Shown here: piece after piece, positions 35,431 through 44,550 of the stretch | Numbering within the stretch: position 1 is the stretch's first letter | How the letters are laid out: each line of letters starts with the position of its first letter | Virus record (IMG/VR): IMGVR_UViG_3300035670_000290 | Span: 1-52,561 of that record | Reading direction: 5' to 3' (one strand) | From: a virus | DNA length: 52,561 nucleotides | Notes under the pieces: model-generated | Database searches by the model: none | The model's input: the letters and a program-made list of their open reading frames with translations, nothing else | Told to the model about the DNA's origin: nothing | Position numbers and translations under genes: made by a program

Positions 35431-36036
35431 GTGAACTTATATAATATTTTTCCCACGACAGTTGGGATGTTTGATCTAGATCGTACTCTAACAGAATCGG
35501 AAATGAAGTTTATACTCGGGCAAGAACAACGCCCAAATATGGGAAATACAACGAGTGTAAACAACTATCTTCTAAAAGAGAAAAAACTATCTAAACTACA
35601 CGATTTTCTAATTTCTTCAGTAAATAAATACTTCGAAGAAATTTATAAGCCGCAGAATGAAGTGAGTTTGTACATCACTCAATCTTGGGCGAACTATACG
35701 GAAAAGGGGCAGTTTCATCATAAACATGCTCATCCGAATAGTTTTATTTCTGGTGTGTTTTATGTACAATCTGATAATGCAAAAGACAGAATCTATTTTT
35801 ACAAAGATGGATATAGTCAATTGAAAGTGCCGCCAAGAGAATGGAATTTACATAATTCTGACTCTTGGTGGTTCGAGGCGATTACTGGAAGATTGGTTCT
35901 ATTTCCTTCTAGCCTTACACATATGGTGGTGGCTGTAGAGTCGGAACAAACGAGAGTCAGTCTTTCATTCAATACCTTCTTGAAAGGTTATGTTGGTAGC
36001 GAAGATGAACTTACAGGACTACGTTTAGGAGAATAA
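35431..36036 (+). CDS. 2OG-Fe(II) oxygenase (TIGR02466-like), second copy
   Basis: 201 residues from a GTG start one base after the preceding stop. GQFHHKHAHPNSFISGVFYVQ-like block: His-Ala-His followed by PNSFISGVFYV is a close match to the family iron-binding motif. LTHMVVAVESEQTRVSLSFN supplies the distal histidine and 2OG-binding arginine. It is only distantly similar to the copy at 32407, so this is not a recent duplication. Both flank cassette 3. Substrate unknown; modification of fibre proteins is an inference from position. Confidence 0.87.
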   Translation: MNLYNIFPTTVGMFDLDRTLTESEMKFILGQEQRPNMGNTTSVNNYLLKEKKLSKLHDFLISSVNKYFEEIYKPQNEVSLYITQSWANYTEKGQFHHKHAHPNSFISGVFYVQSDNAKDRIYFYKDGYSQLKVPPREWNLHNSDSWWFEAITGRLVLFPSSLTHMVVAVESEQTRVSLSFNTFLKGYVGSEDELTGLRLGE

Positions 36037-36040
36037 AATA

Positions 36041-36412
36041 ATGGCGCATTTTGCTCAATTAGATGCTAACAATGTCGTAACACAAGTTATCGTGGTGGCG
36101 AACAAGGATACTGCTGACGCTAATGGTGTTGAGAAAGAACACATTGGTGCAGCATTCTGCGAGCGTTTGCTCGGCGGTACTTGGAAACAAACATCATACA
36201 ATGCAACCCTCCGCAAAAACTATGCAGGAATTGGTTACACATATGATGCTGATCGCGACGCTTTCATTCCACCAAAACCATACGCTTCTTGGGTGATCAA
36301 TAACGAGACATGCACATGGGAAGCACCAGTTGCTCAGCCAACTGATGGTAAGATGTACAGATGGGATGAAGAAACATTGTCATGGGTTGAAATTCCTGGC
36401 ACTGAAGTCTAA
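36041..36412 (+). CDS. Conserved small tail-region protein
   Basis: 123 residues: MAHFAQLDANNVVTQVIVVA, NKDTADANGVEKEHIGAAFC, NYAGIGYTYDADRDAFIPPK, PYASWVINNETCTWEAPVAQ. It is a very common protein or domain in tail clusters of marine phages, with no function known to me. It is probably small and beta-rich, with conserved aromatics. Its stop overlaps the ATG of the next gene by one base, which links it translationally to cassette 4. Confidence 0.78.
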   Translation: MAHFAQLDANNVVTQVIVVANKDTADANGVEKEHIGAAFCERLLGGTWKQTSYNATLRKNYAGIGYTYDADRDAFIPPKPYASWVINNETCTWEAPVAQPTDGKMYRWDEETLSWVEIPGTEV

Positions 36413-36654
36413 TGACAATCAGAGAGTTGCCTGGATCTGCTATTCAAGACGCAACAATTACTGTTGCGCAGCTGAGTAATACAGCATTTGCAATCCAGTC
36501 AAATACTACTTTGTCTGTAAATGCGAATAGTATCAACTTTGTAAATTCAGCAACTGTACAAGTGACAGTTGAAGAAGGTCAGAGTGGCGCAGCCAACGTA
36601 ACTCTCCGTGGATCTGATACTGGTTTCAATCCATTTATGTTAGCGGGAATGTAA
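36412..36654 (+). CDS. Short anchor protein with hydrophobic tail (cassette 4)
   Basis: 80 residues: anchor motif (LPGSAIQDATITVAQL), a short beta segment (LSVNANSINFVNSATVQVTV) that also occurs in the long fibres, then the tail GFNPFMLAGM, close to the HPFLFL tail of the giant fibre. It is the first gene of cassette 4. It has too little sequence for a shaft and probably acts as an adaptor. Confidence 0.72.
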   Translation: MTIRELPGSAIQDATITVAQLSNTAFAIQSNTTLSVNANSINFVNSATVQVTVEEGQSGAANVTLRGSDTGFNPFMLAGM

Positions 36655-36655
36655 A

Positions 36656-36988
36656 ATGCCAACAGAGTATAAAGTTTTAGGACAGGTTGCTCCATCGTCA
36701 AACTCAATGACGACTTTGTATACCGTTCCTGCAGCAACACAAGCCGTTGTTTCTTCTTTGACTGTGTGCAATAGATCACAATCAGCAAAATCATTTACAA
36801 TTGCTGTTCGTCCAGATGGAGCAGTGCTTGCAAATGAGCATTATATTGCTTTCGATACAGCAGTTGCAGCAGTTGATACAGTAACTCTGACTATTGGTAT
36901 GACTCTTGGTGCTGATGATGTTGTATCAGTCGCATCATTTGACGCTCATAATTGCAGCTTCACACTGTTCGGTTCAGAAGTGACGTGA
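36656..36988 (+). CDS. ~110-residue virion beta protein (cassette 4, middle gene)
   Basis: 110 residues: YKVLGQVAPSSNSMTTLYTV, PAATQAVVSSLTVCNRSQ, HYIAFDTAVAAVDT, with C-terminal SFTLFGSEVT. It is clearly paralogous to 17552 and 48999 along its full length. It starts one base after the hydrophobic-tail gene and is followed 6 bases later by a glycine-rich gene. Confidence 0.82.
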   Translation: MPTEYKVLGQVAPSSNSMTTLYTVPAATQAVVSSLTVCNRSQSAKSFTIAVRPDGAVLANEHYIAFDTAVAAVDTVTLTIGMTLGADDVVSVASFDAHNCSFTLFGSEVT

Positions 36989-36994
36989 TGAAAT

Positions 36995-37927
36995 ATGTCA
37001 ATCAGATCACTCGCTAACACTACAAATTTATCGACGCAGAAATTCAGTGCGCGGCGAGTATCGAGTTCTGCTAATTTATCTTCAAAAAAATTCAATGTTC
37101 GGAGTATTATCAGCCCTGTGCAAGGATATTTTGTCACGATTAGTCCTGCATATAATGGCAATACAACGATTGACTTGACGACAGCGAACATAACACTCGC
37201 AAATTCTGGAACTTGGACAATCGTTCCGCTAGTGACTTTTGCAGTAAATGTTGCTATGTGGGGTGCTGGTGGACAAACAGCATCAAGTGCAGCAGGAACT
37301 GCTGGTGCTGGTGGATATTCACAGGGAACTGTTACGTTCAATTCAGGAACAAGTTACACAATTCGTGTTGGTCAGTGGGATGGCGGCGGTGCTGGTCCTG
37401 GTGATGCTGGTAATGGTGGTGGATATACTGGAGTATTTGCTGGAACCGAAACATTTGCGAACTCTGTCATAATCGCTGGTGGTGGCGGTGGTGGTGCCAA
37501 ATATTATAATTCTACGCAAAATGCTGGAGCTGGTGGAGGACCATCAGGTCAAACAAGTAGTGGTGGTGGTGGAACACAATCTGCTGGTGGTGCTGGTGGT
37601 GTCAATGGTGTATACCCAGCATCAGGTACTGGCGCTGCTGGTGGACAACTGACTGGTGGCGCAGGTGCTACAGGTAATCAAGGATATCCAGGTGGTGGCG
37701 GTGGATCTGGTTATTATGGAGGAGGCGGTGGTTTAGCTCGTGTTGGTGGTGATGGCATTTCTGGTGCTGGTGGTGGTGGATCAGGTTATTTGCATCCGTC
37801 GCTAGTTTCAAACGGAAATACTCAAACTGGATCAACAAGTACTGCAGCAAATAGCGCAAGCAGTTTGAGAGGCACCTCAGGTAATGCAGATTCGAATGGC
37901 AGAATTATACTTCTAAGAGCATTATAA
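36995..37927 (+). CDS. Glycine-rich adhesin-like protein, single domain (cassette 4)
   Basis: 310 residues. The N-terminus contains a repeated LSTQKFSARRV / LSSKKFNVRSI pair. One glycine-rich domain (~45-305) of the subtype seen at 30903: VTISPAYNGNTTIDLTTANI, VAMWGAGGQTASSAAG, ending NGRIILLRAL. It lacks the VEYLVVAGGG opening of the two-domain members. It is the third gene of cassette 4 and the last gene before a late-promoter-like element. Confidence 0.8.
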   Translation: MSIRSLANTTNLSTQKFSARRVSSSANLSSKKFNVRSIISPVQGYFVTISPAYNGNTTIDLTTANITLANSGTWTIVPLVTFAVNVAMWGAGGQTASSAAGTAGAGGYSQGTVTFNSGTSYTIRVGQWDGGGAGPGDAGNGGGYTGVFAGTETFANSVIIAGGGGGGAKYYNSTQNAGAGGGPSGQTSSGGGGTQSAGGAGGVNGVYPASGTGAAGGQLTGGAGATGNQGYPGGGGGSGYYGGGGGLARVGGDGISGAGGGGSGYLHPSLVSNGNTQTGSTSTAANSASSLRGTSGNADSNGRIILLRAL

Positions 37928-37930
37928 ATT
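37923..37930 (+). promoter_or_regulatory. Weak late-promoter-like element TATAAATT
   Basis: TATAAATT matches the T4 late consensus at seven of eight positions. It overlaps the stop of the glycine-rich gene and ends 22 nt before the ATG at 37953, the usual spacing here. Confidence 0.45.
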
Positions 37931-37952
37931 AAGGTATAAAGGAATAAAATAA

Positions 37953-40577
37953 ATGCCTAGACAGTTACTCGGAACCGCGATCGCCGCAAATACGATCACA
38001 ACAACACAGTTACAAACAACTGTTGTGACTCAGATTGAATCTGGTGGTGGACCGAAAGCAAAATCATTAGTTTATCCTGGTGACGATACTGCTGCAAATA
38101 CTGCTGGTGGGCAAACTGTATATCTTTTAGGTTCTGGTTTTGCTGCAAATGCTCAAATTCTTGTGAACGGTTCAGCAGTTCCATCGCAGTCTTTTATCAG
38201 CGCAAGTAATATTGAATTCACAACTCCTGCTCTATCAACTGGAACATATCCAGTTTATGTTGTAAATCCTGAAGATGGTGGAACTGCGATTCTATATCCA
38301 GGATTGCTCGTCTCTGGTGAACCAACATGGGTGACAGAAAGTTCTTTATCAGAAGTTGGAACAACAGATGCGTGGAGTATTTCTCTATCAGCAACTGGTG
38401 ACGCTCCAATAACCTATACACTTGCAAATGGCAGTTCATTGCCATCTGGGATCACACTGGCTGCAAATGGATTGATTAGTGGAACTCTATCACCTGCACC
38501 AGAAAATGATACGCAGTACACATTTAGCGTTATTGCTTCAGATTCACAGAATCAAGATTCAAGCCGACAATTCAATATTACTGCTTCCTCTGGTGAAGGT
38601 TTACCATTTGCTAATAATGTGCTATTGATTCACGCTGATGGCACGAATAATAAGAACAATCACCATTTTATCGATTCTTCAAACAATAATTTTACGATTA
38701 CAAGATATGGGAACACAACACAAGGCACATTTGCTCCTGTCAGCCTAACTGGTTGGAGTAATTACTTCGATGGAAGCGGTGATTGGCTACAAATAGGTAA
38801 CAATTCCGCTCATGAGTTTGGTGGATCTGATTTTACGATTGAGTTTTGGATCAATTTCCCAGTACAACCATCATCTGGCTGGGAGAGCACACAAATTTTG
38901 TTGTCAAAGGGCAATGATCAAAACGGTGGATGGGTTTTCGGTATAGGTCGAGACAATACTGTCTATACATGGTTCGGAAAAGCAAACGCTAGTGACGCAT
39001 TTTCATTCACTTATACACCTATTGCTGGTGTTTGGTATCATGTAGTTTACACTAGAAGTGGGACCGCATTTGCTGCTTATATCAATGGTGCGCGTCAATA
39101 TTATAACGCAAGTTTTGGATCTTCTTGGCCACCTTCTTCTTCTAATGATCTTAGAATTGGAAGAATGCAGAGAGATGACTATCCATATTGGACAAGGGCT
39201 CATATCTCTAATTTCAGAATGGTCAAGGGCAGTTCAGTATACGATCCATCCTCTTCAACAATCACTACACCAGCATCAACTCTTATTGCAGTATCAAATA
39301 CAACACTATTGACTTGTCATTCTAATAGATTTATTGACGGCAGCAACAGTGCATTCTCAATTAGCCGCAACGGTGATGTTCCTGTGCTTCCATATGGACC
39401 ATTTGCCACAAACGTTGCATACTCAGCAGCTACTGTTGGTGGCAGTGGATACTTCGATGGAAGTGGAGACTATTTGACAGTTCCTGCTGGCTCTGCTTTT
39501 GCACCTGGAACTGGCGACTTCACTATTGAGGCGTGGGTATATCCAACAACCAATAGTATTGATCAATACATTTGGACGCAAACAGTTAGTGGAACTAATT
39601 ATTTTCTATTTGCAATGTCCTCAACAGCAGGGTTGACAATGACTACTTCTGGCGGAGGAACGCCAATTAGTGGACCAGCAAATTCTATTAGACCATTTGC
39701 CTGGAATCATGTTGCTGCTGTTCGTTCTGGTGGAACAGTGACAGTGTATGTCAATGGTGTTGCTGGAACACCATCAGTAAATGCACAAGATCTAACGAAT
39801 ACAACATATGTACCAACTATCGGAACATACACCCACAGTACAAGTTCTTCTCCATTGAATGGTTATTTATCAAGTTTACGATATGTCAAAGGAACTGCTG
39901 TTTATACAACTAATTTTACACCATCAGCCACACCATTGACGAATATTGCAAACACATCTTTCTTGTGCAATTTTACCAATGCAGGCATCTTTGATCATAC
40001 AGCGAAAAATATTATTGAGACTGTTGGTGATGCGAAAGTCAGTACTGCACAATACAAGTACGGTACAGGTTCTATGTATTTTGATGGTACTGGAGATTTT
40101 TTGACGATTCCAGACAATATAAATCTAAGAATGGGAACGGGAAATTTCACAATGGAATTCTGGTGGTATCCTGTCAGTATTGCAGGTTATCAAACACCTT
40201 TAGATAAAGGATATACTGGCGCTGGTGCATTGTTATTTCAAACAGGAAATGGTGATGGTAGATTGATAATTTACGCTGGTGGGTCTGGAGTAATCACATC
40301 TAACACAGCAGTCAGCACTAATACTTGGACTCACGTGGCTTTAGTTAGAAATTCATCTACGATGACGTTATATCAAAATGGAAATTCAGTTGGATCAGTT
40401 TCTAACTCTACTGATTTCAGTGATGCAACTATCATGGGTATAGGTTCAAATGCAAGTGGTGCTGGTGGCACACGGTTTGTAATCAATGGATATCTCGATG
40501 ATCTTCGCATCACCAAAGGTTATGCTCGCTACACCTCTAACTTTACTGCACCAACTGCTGCATTGAGAGATAAATAA
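37953..40577 (+). CDS. Anchor + IPT + Ig + three LamG domains
   Basis: 874 residues. Anchor motif (LLGTAIAANTITTTQL, GGGPKA), IPT/TIG-like domain (~36-125: TVYLLGSGFAANAQILVNGS), putative-Ig domain (~128-210: LPSGITLAANGLISGTL) and three concanavalin/LamG-like domains (~216-445, ~450-665, ~668-874). Each LamG opens with a YFDGSGDxL strand and contains DFTIEFW, then WxHVAxVR, then a YINGxR- or NG-type hairpin and a closing LRxxKGxAxY. It ends YTSNFTAPTAALRDK. LamG folds often bind glycans, so a role in binding surface sugars is plausible but not shown. It is the first of four related genes in a row. Confidence 0.85.
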   Translation: MPRQLLGTAIAANTITTTQLQTTVVTQIESGGGPKAKSLVYPGDDTAANTAGGQTVYLLGSGFAANAQILVNGSAVPSQSFISASNIEFTTPALSTGTYPVYVVNPEDGGTAILYPGLLVSGEPTWVTESSLSEVGTTDAWSISLSATGDAPITYTLANGSSLPSGITLAANGLISGTLSPAPENDTQYTFSVIASDSQNQDSSRQFNITASSGEGLPFANNVLLIHADGTNNKNNHHFIDSSNNNFTITRYGNTTQGTFAPVSLTGWSNYFDGSGDWLQIGNNSAHEFGGSDFTIEFWINFPVQPSSGWESTQILLSKGNDQNGGWVFGIGRDNTVYTWFGKANASDAFSFTYTPIAGVWYHVVYTRSGTAFAAYINGARQYYNASFGSSWPPSSSNDLRIGRMQRDDYPYWTRAHISNFRMVKGSSVYDPSSSTITTPASTLIAVSNTTLLTCHSNRFIDGSNSAFSISRNGDVPVLPYGPFATNVAYSAATVGGSGYFDGSGDYLTVPAGSAFAPGTGDFTIEAWVYPTTNSIDQYIWTQTVSGTNYFLFAMSSTAGLTMTTSGGGTPISGPANSIRPFAWNHVAAVRSGGTVTVYVNGVAGTPSVNAQDLTNTTYVPTIGTYTHSTSSSPLNGYLSSLRYVKGTAVYTTNFTPSATPLTNIANTSFLCNFTNAGIFDHTAKNIIETVGDAKVSTAQYKYGTGSMYFDGTGDFLTIPDNINLRMGTGNFTMEFWWYPVSIAGYQTPLDKGYTGAGALLFQTGNGDGRLIIYAGGSGVITSNTAVSTNTWTHVALVRNSSTMTLYQNGNSVGSVSNSTDFSDATIMGIGSNASGAGGTRFVINGYLDDLRITKGYARYTSNFTAPTAALRDK

Positions 40578-40583
40578 TCTATC

Positions 40584-41912
40584 ATGACAATATTCAAACT
40601 TCCAGGAACATCGATTGTAAGCAACACAATCACCACGACTCAGTTGGTGACGACGGTTGTCAATCAGATTTCTCAAGGTGGTGGACCGAAAGTTTCTGGA
40701 ATCACTTATCCAAACAGCGCGACTGCTGCAGCCAATACAGGAAGTGAAACAGTTGTTCTGACTGGAACAGGATTTGAGTCTGGTGTTCAAATCTATATCA
40801 ACGGAAATGCTGTTCCGTCAGTCACTCGAACAAACTCCAATTCTGTTTCGTTCACAACTGCAGCACTCAGCAGCGCCACATATCCAGTTTATGTTGTCAA
40901 TCCTGACGGCGCAACAGCAATCTTGATTCCAGGGATGCAAGTTTCTGGAAAGCCAGTTTGGATAACGACTTCTCCATTGACATCTTGGAGTAAATCAGCA
41001 GCACTTTCGCGAGTATTGCAGGCAAACAGCGACTCTTCTGTCACATATGCTTTAGCAGATGGAAGTTCGCTGCCTTCTGGAATTACACTTGCAGCAAACG
41101 GACTTTTGAGCGGAACATTATCTTCTCCGCCAGCCGATACAACGACCTATAACTTCACCGTTGTTGCTACTGACGCCGAAGGGCAGACGACATCTAGTGC
41201 ATTCAGCATCGACGCTACTGCAATTGCAGCGTTTGTGAATGACGCTAATACAATATTGTTGATACACGCAGATGGAGCAAATAACTCCACGACGTTCACT
41301 GATGATAATGCTAGTGGAGTAAGATCACCAACAAGCACTGTTGGAGCTGGTGGTGGTGTCAAGATAAGCACTGCTCAATATAAATTTGGTACTGGATCAG
41401 CTGTATTTGATGGTAGTGGTGATCACCTAACAGCCACTATACCTAATGGAGCTCCTCAGCAAGGCGATATAACTATAGAACTTTGGGCAAGATTCAACGC
41501 TCTTCCAAGTACAGGCAGCGGCGGTTATATGATTATCACCAGTTGTTCTGGCGCAGAACCTTATATACTCGTCAGTAATAATGGTAGCGGCAACCCATCA
41601 GTTTCATTCGGCTTCAATGGAAAATATGGAACTGCAAGTCTAACATCTACGACCATCACCACAAATACTTGGTATCATATAGCAGCAGTACGCTATAATG
41701 GTACTTGGAAAGTTTATTGGGATGGTGTTGATATGGGCACTATCAATAATGATAGTAACTGGAATACTCTATCGTCAACATTTGAGCCTCTTGCATCTAC
41801 AACGTTCTTTGGTAAGTTTAGTGACGACAGAGGAAGTTGGAATGGATATATGGACGAAATTCGCGTCAGTAAGGTTGCTAGATACACCAGCAATTTCACA
41901 CCAGGAACATAA
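40584..41912 (+). CDS. Anchor + IPT + Ig + one LamG domain
   Basis: 442 residues, the short member of the LamG group. Anchor motif (LPGTSIVSNTITTTQL, GGGPKV), IPT/TIG-like domain (~36-122), putative-Ig domain (~128-208) and a single LamG domain (~215-442: AVFDGSGDHLTATI, WYHIAAVRYNGTWKVYWDG, SKVARYTSNFTPGT). It lacks the first two LamG domains of its neighbours, and its end stops at FTPGT instead of FTxPTxALxDK. It may have arisen by loss of modules or represent the ancestral form. Confidence 0.83.
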   Translation: MTIFKLPGTSIVSNTITTTQLVTTVVNQISQGGGPKVSGITYPNSATAAANTGSETVVLTGTGFESGVQIYINGNAVPSVTRTNSNSVSFTTAALSSATYPVYVVNPDGATAILIPGMQVSGKPVWITTSPLTSWSKSAALSRVLQANSDSSVTYALADGSSLPSGITLAANGLLSGTLSSPPADTTTYNFTVVATDAEGQTTSSAFSIDATAIAAFVNDANTILLIHADGANNSTTFTDDNASGVRSPTSTVGAGGGVKISTAQYKFGTGSAVFDGSGDHLTATIPNGAPQQGDITIELWARFNALPSTGSGGYMIITSCSGAEPYILVSNNGSGNPSVSFGFNGKYGTASLTSTTITTNTWYHIAAVRYNGTWKVYWDGVDMGTINNDSNWNTLSSTFEPLASTTFFGKFSDDRGSWNGYMDEIRVSKVARYTSNFTPGT

Positions 41913-41916
41913 GTAA

Positions 41917-44550
41917 ATGCCGCGCAAATTAGATGGAACATACATTCAAACTGGATCAATTACAACGACTCAGTTATCATCGAATGTTACAGAACAAATT
42001 TCTGCGGGCGGTGGACCAAGAGTTTCTTCTCTGATCTATCCTGGTGACGATACTGCTGCGAATACAGTTGGCGGTCAGACAGTTTATATCAACGGTTCTG
42101 GCTTTGAAACAAACAACGCCATCTATATCAATGGCAATGCTGTTCCATCAAAGTCATTTATCAGCGCGAGCAATGTTTCGTTTACGACACCAGCACTTTC
42201 TGCTGGAATCTATCCAGTCTACTTTATCAATACGGATACTGGTGCCACAGCAATTTTTGTTCCAGGTTTGACCGTTTCTGCTGATCCAACATGGGTAACT
42301 GCAGCAGGAAGTCTAAATGCTTCTCAAGATGAAACATCCGCATGGAGTTATTCTTTGTCAGCAACTGGTGATGATCCAATTACATATGCTCTTGCAGATG
42401 GCAGTTCATTGCCAACTGGAATTTCTTTAGCAGCAAATGGTGTTATCTCAGGAACATTATCTTCACCACCAGGTACAGAAACGACTTATACATTCTCTGT
42501 TGTTGCAACAGATGCTCAGAATCAAGATTCTACAAGACAATTTACTGTGACAACGACCAGTGGTGAAGGTGTTCTGTTTGCCAACAACGTTCTCTTGATT
42601 CACGCTGATGGAACTAACAATCAGAACAATCATGCGTTTCTAGATTCTTCGAATAATAACTTCACAATCACAAGATATGGTAATGCTACGCAGGGATCGT
42701 TTAGTCCATTTAGTCAGACTGGATGGAGTAACTATTTTGATGGAAACGGTGATTACTTGTCATTTCCAAGTGATGCAGCCTTTGGTTTTGGCACAGGTGA
42801 TATTACTATAGAATGTTGGTTTTACCATACAAGCAGATCAACAACAGCAACATTATTCTCAAACGCAAATGATACACTAAATTTATATATCAATACTTCT
42901 GGTGTTTTTGGTGTTTATGATGGTTCTGTCAGAAATAGTAGCCAAACAGTTCCTCTAAATTCATGGAATCACTTCGCTTATGTTCGCTCTTCAGGAACAG
43001 CAAAATTATATTATAATGGAACAGAAGTATTATCATTCTCAAGTTCTACAAATTATGGCACTTCTGCAGTTAGAATTGGTGTGAATTATGGTGGTGGTTC
43101 TGGATCGGATTACGCAACAGGTAGCATCAGCAATTTAAGAGTTGTCAAAGGCACTGCACTTTACACAGAAGCCTTCACACCATCAACAACACCACTTCAA
43201 CCTATCGCAAACACTTCTCTGCTAACCTGTCAGTCTAATCGATTTATTGACAATAGCACCAATAATCTAACCATCACTCGTAATGGTGATACTTCTATTC
43301 AAGCCTTCTCTCCATTCGCACCAACTGCTGCATACTCAACAGCGAATGTTGGTGGTAGTGGGTATTTTGATGGAAGTGGAGATTATCTCACATTACCATC
43401 AAATGATTCTGCTTTCAATTGCGGCGCTGATAGTTTTACGCTTGAATTTTGGTATTATGATGATGGAACTTCAACATTATATCCTAATATTTTTGGATCT
43501 AATGATTGGACTTCGGGTGTCGGTGGAATCAATATAAGATACAACAATACTGGTAATGCAAATAAATTTTATGTAGCGAAATATGCTGGGAACTCTACAC
43601 CTAATGGTGGATCTGGTGTAAATGAATTGATGCTAACAGCTAATACATATGCACCAAAATGTTGGCATCATGTAGCCTTCGTGAGAAATGGGAATAACTT
43701 TAGAATTTATGTAAATGGTGTGAAAGATGCAGAAACCACATCTACAATTTCTGTTGACTGGAATTTGAATTCAGCAGGACCAAGAATTGGTGGTGGTAAT
43801 TGGGATGGAGCAAACAGTAATATCAAGGCTTATGTTTCTGGTCTAAGATTGATCAAAGGCGTTGCGCTTTATACAGACAACTTCACACCCCCAACTGCAC
43901 CATTGACAAATATCGCCAACACATCTCTACTCCTCAACTTCACCAACGCTGGTATTTTTGATCAAACTGCGAAGAATGTAATTGAAACACAAAGTGATGC
44001 AAAAATCAGTACTAGCGTGTATAAGTATGGGACTGGCTCAGTGTATTTTGATGGGACTGGAGACTGGTTGTTGGCTCCTAGCAATGTACTTTTTGATATT
44101 GGTGGAGATTTTACTATTGAGATGTGGTTTTATGCCACCTCAGTAGCACCTACATATCAAGGTCTTTGTGGACGCCGAGCGAGTGCTGCATCATTTGGTC
44201 CATTTTCCATGGGTCTCAATGGATCAGCAATTTTGTTTAGTCTCTCAACCTCTGGTAGTTCATGGGCACTAAATTCTACTGGAGGCACGGTTACTGCAAA
44301 TACATGGAATCATGTCGCGTTTGTTCGAAGTGGAACTTCCTGTGTTGCATACCTAAATGGTACGTCTGTAGTTACAGGTACGGTTTCTGGTGCTCTTGCA
44401 AGTAGTTCGCAAAAGTTAGCCATTGGATCATTTACCAGTGATGGTTCTGATTTGTTTACTGGGTATATCGACGATTTCCGATTTACACGTGGTCAGGCTC
44501 GCTACACATCTAACTTCACACCACCAACTTCTGCACTCAAGGACAAATAA
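41917..44550 (+). CDS. Anchor + IPT + Ig + three LamG domains
   Basis: 877 residues with the same plan as 37953. Anchor (KLDGTYIQTGSITTTQL), IPT (~36-125), Ig (~128-212), LamG 1 (~215-430), LamG 2 (~431-665) and LamG 3 (~667-877). The join segments NTSLLTCQSNRFIDNSTNN and NTSLLLNFTNAGIFDQTAKN are almost the same as in the next gene, including runs of identical DNA. It ends ARYTSNFTPPTSALKDK. Its stop overlaps the next start by one base. Confidence 0.85.
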   Translation: MPRKLDGTYIQTGSITTTQLSSNVTEQISAGGGPRVSSLIYPGDDTAANTVGGQTVYINGSGFETNNAIYINGNAVPSKSFISASNVSFTTPALSAGIYPVYFINTDTGATAIFVPGLTVSADPTWVTAAGSLNASQDETSAWSYSLSATGDDPITYALADGSSLPTGISLAANGVISGTLSSPPGTETTYTFSVVATDAQNQDSTRQFTVTTTSGEGVLFANNVLLIHADGTNNQNNHAFLDSSNNNFTITRYGNATQGSFSPFSQTGWSNYFDGNGDYLSFPSDAAFGFGTGDITIECWFYHTSRSTTATLFSNANDTLNLYINTSGVFGVYDGSVRNSSQTVPLNSWNHFAYVRSSGTAKLYYNGTEVLSFSSSTNYGTSAVRIGVNYGGGSGSDYATGSISNLRVVKGTALYTEAFTPSTTPLQPIANTSLLTCQSNRFIDNSTNNLTITRNGDTSIQAFSPFAPTAAYSTANVGGSGYFDGSGDYLTLPSNDSAFNCGADSFTLEFWYYDDGTSTLYPNIFGSNDWTSGVGGINIRYNNTGNANKFYVAKYAGNSTPNGGSGVNELMLTANTYAPKCWHHVAFVRNGNNFRIYVNGVKDAETTSTISVDWNLNSAGPRIGGGNWDGANSNIKAYVSGLRLIKGVALYTDNFTPPTAPLTNIANTSLLLNFTNAGIFDQTAKNVIETQSDAKISTSVYKYGTGSVYFDGTGDWLLAPSNVLFDIGGDFTIEMWFYATSVAPTYQGLCGRRASAASFGPFSMGLNGSAILFSLSTSGSSWALNSTGGTVTANTWNHVAFVRSGTSCVAYLNGTSVVTGTVSGALASSSQKLAIGSFTSDGSDLFTGYIDDFRFTRGQARYTSNFTPPTSALKDK

